From JBEKDJ01 sp050014415 (GTDB lineage: Bacteria; Desulfobacterota; BSN033; UBA1163), in contig JBEKDJ010000088.1 in the NCBI GenBank assembly GCA_050014415.1, forward strand, positions 1 to 15,641: a stretch of DNA of 15,641 nucleotides, in the 5' to 3' direction. A program made the position numbers and the translations under genes. Below are positions 6,644 to 13,151 of this stretch, one piece after another (position 1 is the stretch's first letter; each line of letters starts with the position of its first letter). The notes beneath the pieces were generated by a model. It was given only the letters and a program-made list of their open reading frames with translations, was not told where the DNA came from and did not search any database.

Positions 6644-6838
6644 TCAGTCGCGAGCCTTAGCGCGTCGGTTGGAGCGCTTTCTTGGCTCCAATTTTCTGGG
6701 TGCAAGACGGACGACTTCGTGGCCAGAAGAAATCTGAATGCAACGCAGATCGGCGCAGATTGCAGAAAGATCACCTCGGAATTTCCGCGTATGCTCCATT
6801 CGATGTTTTCGCACTTCCTCAACAATGGGATCTCTCAT
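6644..6838 (-). CDS. Small protein with a DPIVEEVR...DLR...SG.xVV signature, function unknown
   Basis: This 64-residue product starts MRDPIVEEVRKHRMEHTRKF, followed by GDLSAICADLR and SSGHEVVRLAPRK. It fits a widespread family of tiny bacterial proteins that begin D-P-I-V/I-E/D-E-V/I-R, carry an F..DL.AI..DLR helix and end in VV.xPPR. These are usually annotated as hypothetical and sometimes suspected to be antitoxin-like. The last 16 residues are a basic tail. The ATG lies three bases after the stop of the cyclase gene, so it is probably read from the same mRNA by coupling; no strong Shine-Dalgarno is visible. No partner gene follows it. Reading frames on the opposite strand here are shadows. 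Confidence 0.55.
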   Translation of the reverse strand: MRDPIVEEVRKHRMEHTRKFRGDLSAICADLRCIQISSGHEVVRLAPRKLEPRKRSNRRAKARD

Positions 6839-6841
6839 TTG

Positions 6842-8518
6842 TCAACCCGCGTTCTTCATTACCTGAAGATGTCTGTAGGAACCACCAGCATACTGAGTCG
6901 CATAGACAGCTACGTTCCAAGGATTGTTGACTTCATCAACTACAATCCTGGTAGCAAATCCTGTTGTTGGAAGGGTTACAATAGATGCAGCACCTGTAAT
7001 AATGCCAGATGCCGTAAAAATCGTGACGCTTCCAGCAGCCATGGGTTGCTTAGACTTGATCATCGCCCATTTACCGGCACTATTGACGAGTAGCCAGTAA
7101 TTTCTGGCTCCACCTATTGCATTCACAATCCTGATGGAGGTTGAGATGCCAAGTGAAGCATCACTTCTGACGTCAGGGACAACGAACTGGACACCGTTTG
7201 TTGCCCATACTATGGCCCTTTTGCCTGGGTGCACTGGTCCGACTGCAAAAGTTGTATCGGCATTAATGAGCGTTGCACTCTGAAGGATATCGTTAGCCGG
7301 ACCAATAGAAATATTCAGATTAAATGCCCTGTCATCCTTTATTGTTGTACTGTCTATGGTAATTAGGATATCTATAGGCAACCCAATAACGCCTTGAAGT
7401 CCCATTGTTAATGATGCTGTCCCGGTACCTATGGCGAAGGTGCCTACTGCTGTGGTAGTACCGGCGTTCACCATTTGAATAGTGGTTATGCCAGCCATAT
7501 CCCCAGTTAGTGTGAAACTAACCTGGGCATTTGTGAAATTCAGTGCCCTAATGGTACCAAGGTTATTGGAAATAACTAAAGCAGGCGCTGTTCTGGACCG
7601 TAATTCGTTCGCCGCCGGACCAAGAAACTTCAGAAGGTCTTTATTAACATCTATTGTGCTGTTAACTCCAATTGCATTACAAGTGAACTGCTGAAAACCT
7701 GTGTATGGGATGCCCTTGTCATGATTGGAACTGCTGGAATCGTGCTGAAGTTCACGCCTGATAAGATCATTTCTAATTAAGAGGGCAACGCAGAACAAAC
7801 ACACAACGATGGCGCCAAATCCCGCCCATAGAGCTCTATGGAAATCCTTTTGTGAAAGGAAATACCAAACAGCACCCGTGGCAAGTATTCCTGCTACAAA
7901 CCACAACAGTTGATGCAACCAGTCAGGAGTCAAAAATTTTGGAACATATTGAATATGTTGATCTATAATATCCGTTGAAGCAAAAGTTCCAGACTCTATC
8001 AATACTCGATAAACTCTCACTGGCTTTGCAATATTCTTAACAGTTTGTTGACCAAGGGACTCATAGCTTAACCCAAGTTTATTCTCGACTTGATCATAAG
8101 CTGTTCCTGAGATGCAGATCCCTCCGCCATCAGCAAGACTCTCCATACGGGCTGCTATATTTACCCCATCCCCAAATATCTTCCCTTCCTCCTCAACCAC
8201 ATCTCCGAGATTGATCCCAATCCTAAATTCCATTCTTCGGGTTTCGGGCAATTCAGAATTTTTGGTTTTTAGTTCCTTTTGAATCTCTACCGCACACTGA
8301 ACTGTATCTACTACACTTCCAAATTCGGCGAGGAGATTATCCCCTGGAGCATCTACAACCCGTCCTCGGTATTGCTGGATAAGGTTCATCATCAATTCCT
8401 TGTATGCATTGAGGGTGCGGATGGTTCCCACCTCATCCTCACCCATGAGGCGGCTGTAACCTTTGACATCCGCACTTAGGATTGTAGTGAGTTTGCGTTT
8501 AACTTTTTGTGTAGTCAT
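6842..8518 (-). CDS. Class III nucleotidyl-cyclase-domain protein with two membrane helices and a novel beta-rich C-terminal domain
   Basis: The product is 558 residues. Residues 8-175 form a class III adenylate/guanylate cyclase domain, with metal-binding D17 (SADVKGYS) and D60 (APGDN) and transition-state residues N120 and R124 in GDGVNIAARMES. The usual adenine-contacting lysine is replaced by D56, and the partner aspartate position holds K113, so substrate choice cannot be assumed. Two hydrophobic helices (about 201-222 and 228-248) follow with a very short loop. Then about 300 residues of Val/Thr/Gly/Ala-rich sequence, probably beta-strands, have no recognised family. Catalytic domain first and sensor-like domain last is the reverse of most membrane cyclases. 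The ATG has AGGGGA upstream. The first 170 residues and the leader are duplicated at 14396-15076. Confidence 0.8.
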   Translation of the reverse strand: MTTQKVKRKLTTILSADVKGYSRLMGEDEVGTIRTLNAYKELMMNLIQQYRGRVVDAPGDNLLAEFGSVVDTVQCAVEIQKELKTKNSELPETRRMEFRIGINLGDVVEEEGKIFGDGVNIAARMESLADGGGICISGTAYDQVENKLGLSYESLGQQTVKNIAKPVRVYRVLIESGTFASTDIIDQHIQYVPKFLTPDWLHQLLWFVAGILATGAVWYFLSQKDFHRALWAGFGAIVVCLFCVALLIRNDLIRRELQHDSSSSNHDKGIPYTGFQQFTCNAIGVNSTIDVNKDLLKFLGPAANELRSRTAPALVISNNLGTIRALNFTNAQVSFTLTGDMAGITTIQMVNAGTTTAVGTFAIGTGTASLTMGLQGVIGLPIDILITIDSTTIKDDRAFNLNISIGPANDILQSATLINADTTFAVGPVHPGKRAIVWATNGVQFVVPDVRSDASLGISTSIRIVNAIGGARNYWLLVNSAGKWAMIKSKQPMAAGSVTIFTASGIITGAASIVTLPTTGFATRIVVDEVNNPWNVAVYATQYAGGSYRHLQVMKNAG

Positions 8519-8673
8519 GGAATCCCCTAAAGATTAGTTGGGAGGTTGGTTTAAAACCCTATGATTTGATAAGAGTCTACTAATTTTGAACGGAAACTTC
8601 AACAAGAATTATCGATTACGACTTGAAAGGTTGCATGGAAGGAGAATTTTAAAAAAACACGATTTCAGGAAGT
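7993..8673. repeat. Segmental duplication copy 1 (cyclase domain plus promoter/leader)
   Basis: This block covers the first 175 codons or so of the cyclase gene and about 155 bp upstream. It aligns with 14396-15076. Encoded proteins are about 80% identical by hand count over 170 residues, and the non-coding leader is nearly identical from 8519 to about 8625. Similarity then fades towards a shared TTTCAGGAAG-like end. Beyond codon 175 the two proteins are unrelated. Confidence 0.85.
8574..8602 (-). promoter_or_regulatory. Candidate promoter of cyclase gene 1
   Basis: On the minus strand TTGAAG (8602-8597) and TAGACT (8579-8574) are 17 bp apart. The pair is conserved with identical spacing in the duplicate gene's leader. 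This implies about 50 bases of 5' leader ending in AGGGGATTCC before the ATG. Confidence 0.45.
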
Positions 8674-8698
8674 TATCTTCAGAAAAGGGGGATGAGGA

Positions 8699-8760
8699 CT
8701 TCACCTACAAATCCTCACTTTAAGACTACATCTGGAGCTGAGGGTTACTGCTAGAAATCA
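8699..8760. repeat. Dispersed intergenic element, copy A
   Basis: This copy has CTTCACCTACAAATC at the left, then TGAGGGT and TTACTGCTAGAAATC at the right. It matches copies B (10447-10504) and C (13047-13106) at both ends, with a variable middle. It is the most divergent copy, lacking the CAACGA bases in the right-hand block. It lies about 180 bp upstream of the cyclase 1 start. Confidence 0.5.
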
Positions 8761-8841
8761 TGTATCCGAATTGATTAAGCTCGTCGAGGCATGGGCTACC
8801 CCCACCCACAAAAACTCTTAGAGAGCGATCTCCCTCATTTC

Positions 8842-10290
8842 CTACTTCAAGTCAAGGAGCAGCCGCTGGAATTCTCCAGATTCCGCAAGGATACGGTGGG
8901 CGGCATCCCGTGTTTTGTCCACCTCCTCAGGAGACAGCTTAAGGGCGGTCGGTAACCTCTTAAAGTGCATTCGCTCCGTTTCATCCTTCAACGCATCAAA
9001 CTTCACTTCAACGACATAAAACTGAATATCACCACAGGAGCCCGGTGAGGTAGAAACCGCTCCTCCTTTGCATCTCTGAGTCTTTATCTCATCCGCCCAC
9101 GAACCGACGCTTTCTTTCAAGAGGGCTATGGTTTCTTTGTTGTACCGGTCGATCGCGATCGAGGAGTAAGAAGCAAGCATGATGCCGAAAGACGGGATGT
9201 TTTCTGTCTTGTCCCACTTGGTATCGGGTTCTGTTTCAGCGTTCACCACGATGAAGACCACTTTGCGGACCTTTTCCATCGCAGTCCCTTCCATTGCTCC
9301 CCAGGCGCTCCCTCTGACGATGACCCGGTCAAGAAGGGCCCTCAGACCCAGATTATCCCCCACCCCCCCATCGACACGATGAATATATGGCTTTTTTTCA
9401 GGATCTAAAAATGGGGCGATATCATTGTGCAGATAAAACTGCCGCTCTACGATTTCACTGCCTTCTAAGACTTTCCCGAATCCCTCCGGTGTCTTAAAAC
9501 CGCAGGTCCCAGCGTAGTTCCGCAATGTGATGGGGGTGAGCGCCATAGGAATTGCTGATGAGGCGGCAGCAGCCCTTGCCACGGAGAAAAGAGAGAGGTC
9601 TGAACAAATCACGTCGAAGGCCTCTTGAGTAAACCCTACTCTGATCCCATGCGTCATGTCCGTGGCGTTCATGATGATGAAGGGGCCTTTTCGGGCTGCG
9701 ATATCACCGAAGGTACCCCCTTCGAAAATATGCTTGTCATAATATTCAGCAGCCAGATCACTCCGAGCGAAGGTCGGCGACAAAAACCGCACCCAATTGG
9801 CAACATTGAACAGGGCTCTTAAAATAAGACCTCTTTGAATGTTCTTCTTCAAAAACTTGCTTTCAAAATCCTCAAAGATGCGGTCTCCAAAGAGGCCGTA
9901 GTACCCTGCCGTGAAACTTCCTCCGGAGACACTCGATATCCCATCCACCTCATCCAGAAGCCGCCTCTTTCGTCCGTCAAGAACGATTTCAGTCCTTCGC
10001 AATTCTTCGAGAACGCCATAGGAAAGTGCAGCCGCCCGCATCCCTCCACCTGAAAAAGTGAGGAACAGAAGCAGACTGTCTGAATTTTCAGGAGTTTTCA
10101 TGTAGGCTGCTCTGTAACCTGCATCGGGGCGAACCTCTTTAATCGGCTGATTGACCGGATAGTGGGCACAACCAACACTAAAAGAGAAAGCCAGCAGGAG
10201 CGCATCCATGAGGATTCTCTTCTTGTTTAACCTAAATACTTTCCTGTTCTTGTTTTTCAATTCTTGCCTCCATTTTTTAAATCGCTTCAT
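8842..10290 (-). CDS. Patatin-like phospholipase, predicted lipoprotein
   Basis: This is a serine lipid acyl-hydrolase of the patatin family, probably cleaving fatty acids from phospholipids. The product is 482 residues from the chosen start. The glycine-rich oxyanion motif GGGMR is at 81-85, the nucleophile S122 is in SVSGGSF (Ser replaces the usual first Gly of GxSxG), and the dyad aspartate is D307 in VDGGVGDNLG. A basic N-terminus is followed by the hydrophobic run ALLLAFSFSVGC, with Cys41 as a plausible lipidation site. That suggests anchoring in the outer or inner membrane with the enzyme in the periplasm, although the -3 residue is Ser rather than Leu. ATG at 10290 has GGAG nine bases upstream; a GTG at 10305 is an alternative. 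The gene appears monocistronic. Confidence 0.85.
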   Translation of the reverse strand: MKRFKKWRQELKNKNRKVFRLNKKRILMDALLLAFSFSVGCAHYPVNQPIKEVRPDAGYRAAYMKTPENSDSLLLFLTFSGGGMRAAALSYGVLEELRRTEIVLDGRKRRLLDEVDGISSVSGGSFTAGYYGLFGDRIFEDFESKFLKKNIQRGLILRALFNVANWVRFLSPTFARSDLAAEYYDKHIFEGGTFGDIAARKGPFIIMNATDMTHGIRVGFTQEAFDVICSDLSLFSVARAAAASSAIPMALTPITLRNYAGTCGFKTPEGFGKVLEGSEIVERQFYLHNDIAPFLDPEKKPYIHRVDGGVGDNLGLRALLDRVIVRGSAWGAMEGTAMEKVRKVVFIVVNAETEPDTKWDKTENIPSFGIMLASYSSIAIDRYNKETIALLKESVGSWADEIKTQRCKGGAVSTSPGSCGDIQFYVVEVKFDALKDETERMHFKRLPTALKLSPEEVDKTRDAAHRILAESGEFQRLLLDLK

Positions 10291-10446
10291 GATTTCCCAC
10301 TCCACCTTCTTCCAGGTTTTGTCTGTGGTTATCTAACGGATTTCTATATTCTTACCATTTATTTGATGGTGGGGTAAAGTGGGTTATGAACAGTTAATGG
10401 ATTCATTGAAGATGAGGATATTTGGAGAGAGACTAAATTGAGGAGT

Positions 10447-10504
10447 ACCCCTACAAATGTTCATCCAATATTATTCTAAAGGTCAACGATTACTGATAGA
10501 AATG
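10447..10504. repeat. Dispersed intergenic element, copy B
   Basis: It starts with ACCCCTACAAATG and ends with GGTCAACGATTACTGATAGA followed by AATG. The right-hand 20 or so bases match copy C almost exactly. It lies about 160 bp upstream of the patatin start. Confidence 0.6.
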
Positions 10505-10538
10505 CGCGTGTAAGGGAGTTGCTCCTCGGCCTACCCAG

Positions 10539-10559
10539 CCTCGCGGTCTGACCTCGAGG
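10539..10559. repeat. 21-bp near-perfect palindrome
   Basis: CCTCG, one base, GGTC, centre T, GACC, one base, CGAGG. Nine of ten arm positions pair, with a single C/T mismatch. It lies just downstream of glgX and 250 bp upstream of patatin. It could be a hairpin that ends glgX mRNA or protects its 3' end, or a dimeric regulator site. Confidence 0.6.
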
Positions 10560-10622
10560 AAGATGTTGTTCCCGGTTAATAGATAAGCCAATGCAAAACC
10601 GTATACCAGCCGCGAGATAGTG

Positions 10623-12704
10623 TTATTTGGATACTAAGACCACAATACTTCTTCCGGATATTTTTAGTGTATTTCCGGAGCACAGCTTTTCGCTCCCTTG
10701 ATCTGCAACATCGCAGGGACTTTGTTCACTTGTATCGATTTTTTCGTACCATTTTCTTCCCGGGATAACGGGTATATCGAATTCCAGGTTGTCCCAGTAC
10801 ATATTCATCATCACATGCATATCCGGATCTCCGTCAAATCCTCCGAGAGTAAAAGCCAGTGCACGCGCATCGGTGTCGTTCCAACCGGGTGAGTTCAGTC
10901 GAGTGCCATGCCATGAAATATCCTTGAGTCCCCGGCTATTGACATCTCCGCTGAAAAATCTCGGTAGATGAAGTATGGGATGGGTCTTCCGGAATTCAAT
11001 TATCTTCCGGAAGAAATGATATGTCTCTTTGTTCCTTTCGAGCAATGACCAGTCCATCCAGCTTATTTCGTTGTCCTGGCAGTAGGCGTTGTTATTCCCG
11101 TTCTGTGTCCTTCGTATCTCGTCGCCCATGACGAACATCGGGACGCCCCGGGAGAGCATGAGGATCGTTGCAAAGTTTTTTATCTGGCGGTTGCGCAGGT
11201 GTTCAATTTCGGCGTTGTCGGTCGGTCCCTCGACGCCGCAATTCCAGCTCAGGTTTTCATTTATACCGTCGTTGTTTCCTTCGCCGTTTTCAAGGTTATG
11301 TTTTTCATTGAACGAGACCAGGTCGTTCAGGGTGAAGCCGTCGTGACAATTAACGAAGTTGATGCTGTTGATGGGGAGATGTCCGGTTGCCTGATAAATA
11401 TCGGAACTCCCCGAAATGCGGGAGGCTACCACACCGACCACGCCCGGATCGCCTTTCACGAACCGCCGTATATCATCCCTGAATTTACCGTTCCATTCGG
11501 CCCAGCGGTAGCCGGGGAAATATCCGATCTGGTAACAGCCGGCGGCATCCCAGGCTTCGGCAATAATTTTCGAGTCGGCCAGAATTTCGGATAATTCGAT
11601 GCTCCATATGACCGGAGGATACTCCATCGGGACGCCGTCCTGTCCCCTCGATAAGATGGACCCTTCATCAAATCTGAATCCGTCGACATGCATTTCTCCG
11701 ACCCAGAATTCAAGACATTCTACGATCATTTTCTGCACAATCGGATGGTTGCAGTTGAGCGTGTTCCCGCAGCCGGAGTAGTCCATGTAATACTGTTTGT
11801 CGTTCTCGACCAGATGGTAATAGATTTCATTATCGATCCCCCGGAAATTTATCGTCGGTCCCTGATGATTTCCTTCGCTCGTGTGGTTGAACACGACGTC
11901 CAGGATCACTTCGATGCCGGCTTTATGCAAAGCTTTTACCATTTCACGAAATTCATTCAGGTGCGCACCGGTTTCAGGATTAAGGCAATATCCCTTATGA
12001 GGCGCGAAAAAACTTACCGTGCTGTACCCCCAGTAATTGTAGAGGGGTTTTCCGTCGGCACCTATACGGAGAACTTCTTTATCATCAAATTCAAAAACGG
12101 GGAGCAACTCAACGGCGGTAACACCCAGCTCTTTCAGGTAGGGTACTTTTTCGATAACACCTTTGAATGTTCCGGGATGCTCGACACCGGAGCTCCTGTG
12201 TTTTGAAAAACCGCCGATATGCATTTCATAAATAACACTTTCCGAAATCGGGCGGTTGAGGGGACGATCGCCTTCCCAGTCAAATGTACTGCTGTCGGGG
12301 ATCACGCTCCGCAGTGATGAATCCAGATTATCCTCCGGTCCGCAGGCTCTTACCCGGTCCCAGAGATTGTTTGTATTGCCTTTTGAATACGGATCGATCA
12401 ATACCTTGTTCTCGTTGAACCGGTGCCCCCTGGACAGATCATGCGGGCCGTCGATTCTATAGGCGTAATGCATACCAGGTTTCAATTTTTCGACGAAGAC
12501 ATGCCAGAAATGGAAGGTCTTGTTGACTTTCATGTCGAGTGGGATAACCTGAATGGGTTCGGGATCGTCGTGTTTATCGAAAAGAAGAAGCTCGACGGAC
12601 GTTGCATGCTGTGAGAAGATGGCAAAATTTACACCGCCATTCTGAATGGTGGTGCCGAGTGGATGTGGACTTCCGGGTCGGGTAATAAAGAATTTTGTTT
12701 TCAT
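10623..12704 (-). CDS. glgX: Glycogen debranching enzyme GlgX (GH13, isoamylase type)
   Basis: GlgX hydrolyses alpha-1,6 branch points left on glycogen after phosphorylase trimming, releasing short maltodextrins in the cytoplasm. The 693-residue product has an N-terminal CBM48 domain (about 12-110: PLGTTIQNGGVNFAIFS) and then a GH13 barrel. Conserved region I is DVVFNH (269-274). The nucleophile is D346 in HVDGFRFD, the acid/base is E383 in IIAEAWD, and the transition-state aspartate is D455 in NCHDGF. A C-terminal beta domain follows, and all catalytic residues are present. Length is typical (about 650-710). The ATG is preceded by a GGTGG-type ribosome-binding site. No other glycogen gene (glgA, B, C or P) is in the window, so it is transcribed apart from its pathway. 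A related maltodextrin-debranching isoamylase is the main alternative. Confidence 0.93.
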   Translation of the reverse strand: MKTKFFITRPGSPHPLGTTIQNGGVNFAIFSQHATSVELLLFDKHDDPEPIQVIPLDMKVNKTFHFWHVFVEKLKPGMHYAYRIDGPHDLSRGHRFNENKVLIDPYSKGNTNNLWDRVRACGPEDNLDSSLRSVIPDSSTFDWEGDRPLNRPISESVIYEMHIGGFSKHRSSGVEHPGTFKGVIEKVPYLKELGVTAVELLPVFEFDDKEVLRIGADGKPLYNYWGYSTVSFFAPHKGYCLNPETGAHLNEFREMVKALHKAGIEVILDVVFNHTSEGNHQGPTINFRGIDNEIYYHLVENDKQYYMDYSGCGNTLNCNHPIVQKMIVECLEFWVGEMHVDGFRFDEGSILSRGQDGVPMEYPPVIWSIELSEILADSKIIAEAWDAAGCYQIGYFPGYRWAEWNGKFRDDIRRFVKGDPGVVGVVASRISGSSDIYQATGHLPINSINFVNCHDGFTLNDLVSFNEKHNLENGEGNNDGINENLSWNCGVEGPTDNAEIEHLRNRQIKNFATILMLSRGVPMFVMGDEIRRTQNGNNNAYCQDNEISWMDWSLLERNKETYHFFRKIIEFRKTHPILHLPRFFSGDVNSRGLKDISWHGTRLNSPGWNDTDARALAFTLGGFDGDPDMHVMMNMYWDNLEFDIPVIPGRKWYEKIDTSEQSPCDVADQGSEKLCSGNTLKISGRSIVVLVSK

Positions 12705-12811
12705 GAATTACCACCGAAATTATTTAGGAATATCCTAGTGATAAGTTATAAGAAAGTGAAATGATAAGAACTTGCTTCGGGATGGGTTGGATATAAAACA
12801 AAGAAGGTGGT

Positions 12812-12925
12812 ATGTCAAGAAGAATCGGCCACAAGATATGGGAGAATCCTCCTTACACGTTCGGTTGCCAACCCAGCAATAAGAGGGTGACGGAAGAGGT
12901 TGTGAGTGGAGACAAGAAGCACTGA
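12812..12925 (+). CDS. Possible 37-residue small protein (weak)
   Basis: On the plus strand, opposite to its neighbours, ATG follows GAAGGTGGT, a usable Shine-Dalgarno. The frame runs MSRRIGHKIWENPPYTFG and on to a basic GDKKH end. Composition is protein-like, with two Trp/Tyr aromatics and many charged residues, but there is no known family and no visible promoter. It may be chance. Confidence 0.2.
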   Translation: MSRRIGHKIWENPPYTFGCQPSNKRVTEEVVSGDKKH

Positions 12926-13046
12926 TGATTATCAACTCAAATCGTGCATATTTTACTAAAATACTGGATTGTTAACTTCAGGAAGGAACAAACGAAATTT
13001 CCCCTTACCAATTTTTTAAAATGGGCCGATGGGGAGGATCAACGAG

Positions 13047-13106
13047 TTCACCTACTAATCTGCAATAGCAGGATGATCTGAGGGTCAACGATTACTGGTA
13101 GGAATG
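13047..13106. repeat. Dispersed intergenic element, copy C
   Basis: It starts with TTCACCTACTAATC and ends with TGAGGGTCAACGATTACTGG followed by TAGGAATG. It combines the left end of copy A with the right end of copy B, so it looks closest to the ancestral form. It lies about 340 bp upstream of glgX and 45 bp past the TPR-cyclase stop. Confidence 0.6.
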
Positions 13107-13151
13107 AGCATGATTAAATGAAGAGGGGGTTTTGTTGCAAGTTCATTACCC

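Larger units (their letters stand above)
8519..8841. other. Intergenic region between patatin and cyclase 1
   Basis: This region contains the duplicated leader (8519 to about 8673) with its promoter, then one copy of the dispersed element (8699-8760) and about 80 bases leading to the patatin stop codon. No open frame of note and no clear terminator were found. Confidence 0.6.
10291..10622. other. Intergenic region between glgX and patatin
   Basis: This stretch of about 330 bases without a gene holds copy B of the dispersed element (10447-10504) and a 21-bp near-perfect palindrome (10539-10559) 64 bases past the glgX stop. No T-run follows the palindrome, so neither a terminator nor an operator role can be decided. 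Confidence 0.55.
12705..13151. other. Intergenic region between the TPR cyclase and glgX
   Basis: A gap of about 450 bases. It contains copy C of the dispersed element (13047-13106), a weakly supported 37-codon plus-strand frame (12812-12925), and A/T-rich sequence just upstream of glgX without a convincing -35/-10 pair. The 66-codon minus-strand frame at 12735-12935 has Cys/Ser/Pro-rich composition and looks like chance. Confidence 0.5.

Noticed and set aside
6495..6737. 80-codon plus-strand frame
   Set aside because: It overlaps the 6644-6838 gene on the other strand, which has a recognisable family signature; this frame has none.
12735..12935. 66-codon minus-strand frame upstream of glgX
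   Set aside because: Ser/Cys/Pro-rich, no ribosome-binding site seen, no family; looks like chance in an A/T-rich leader.
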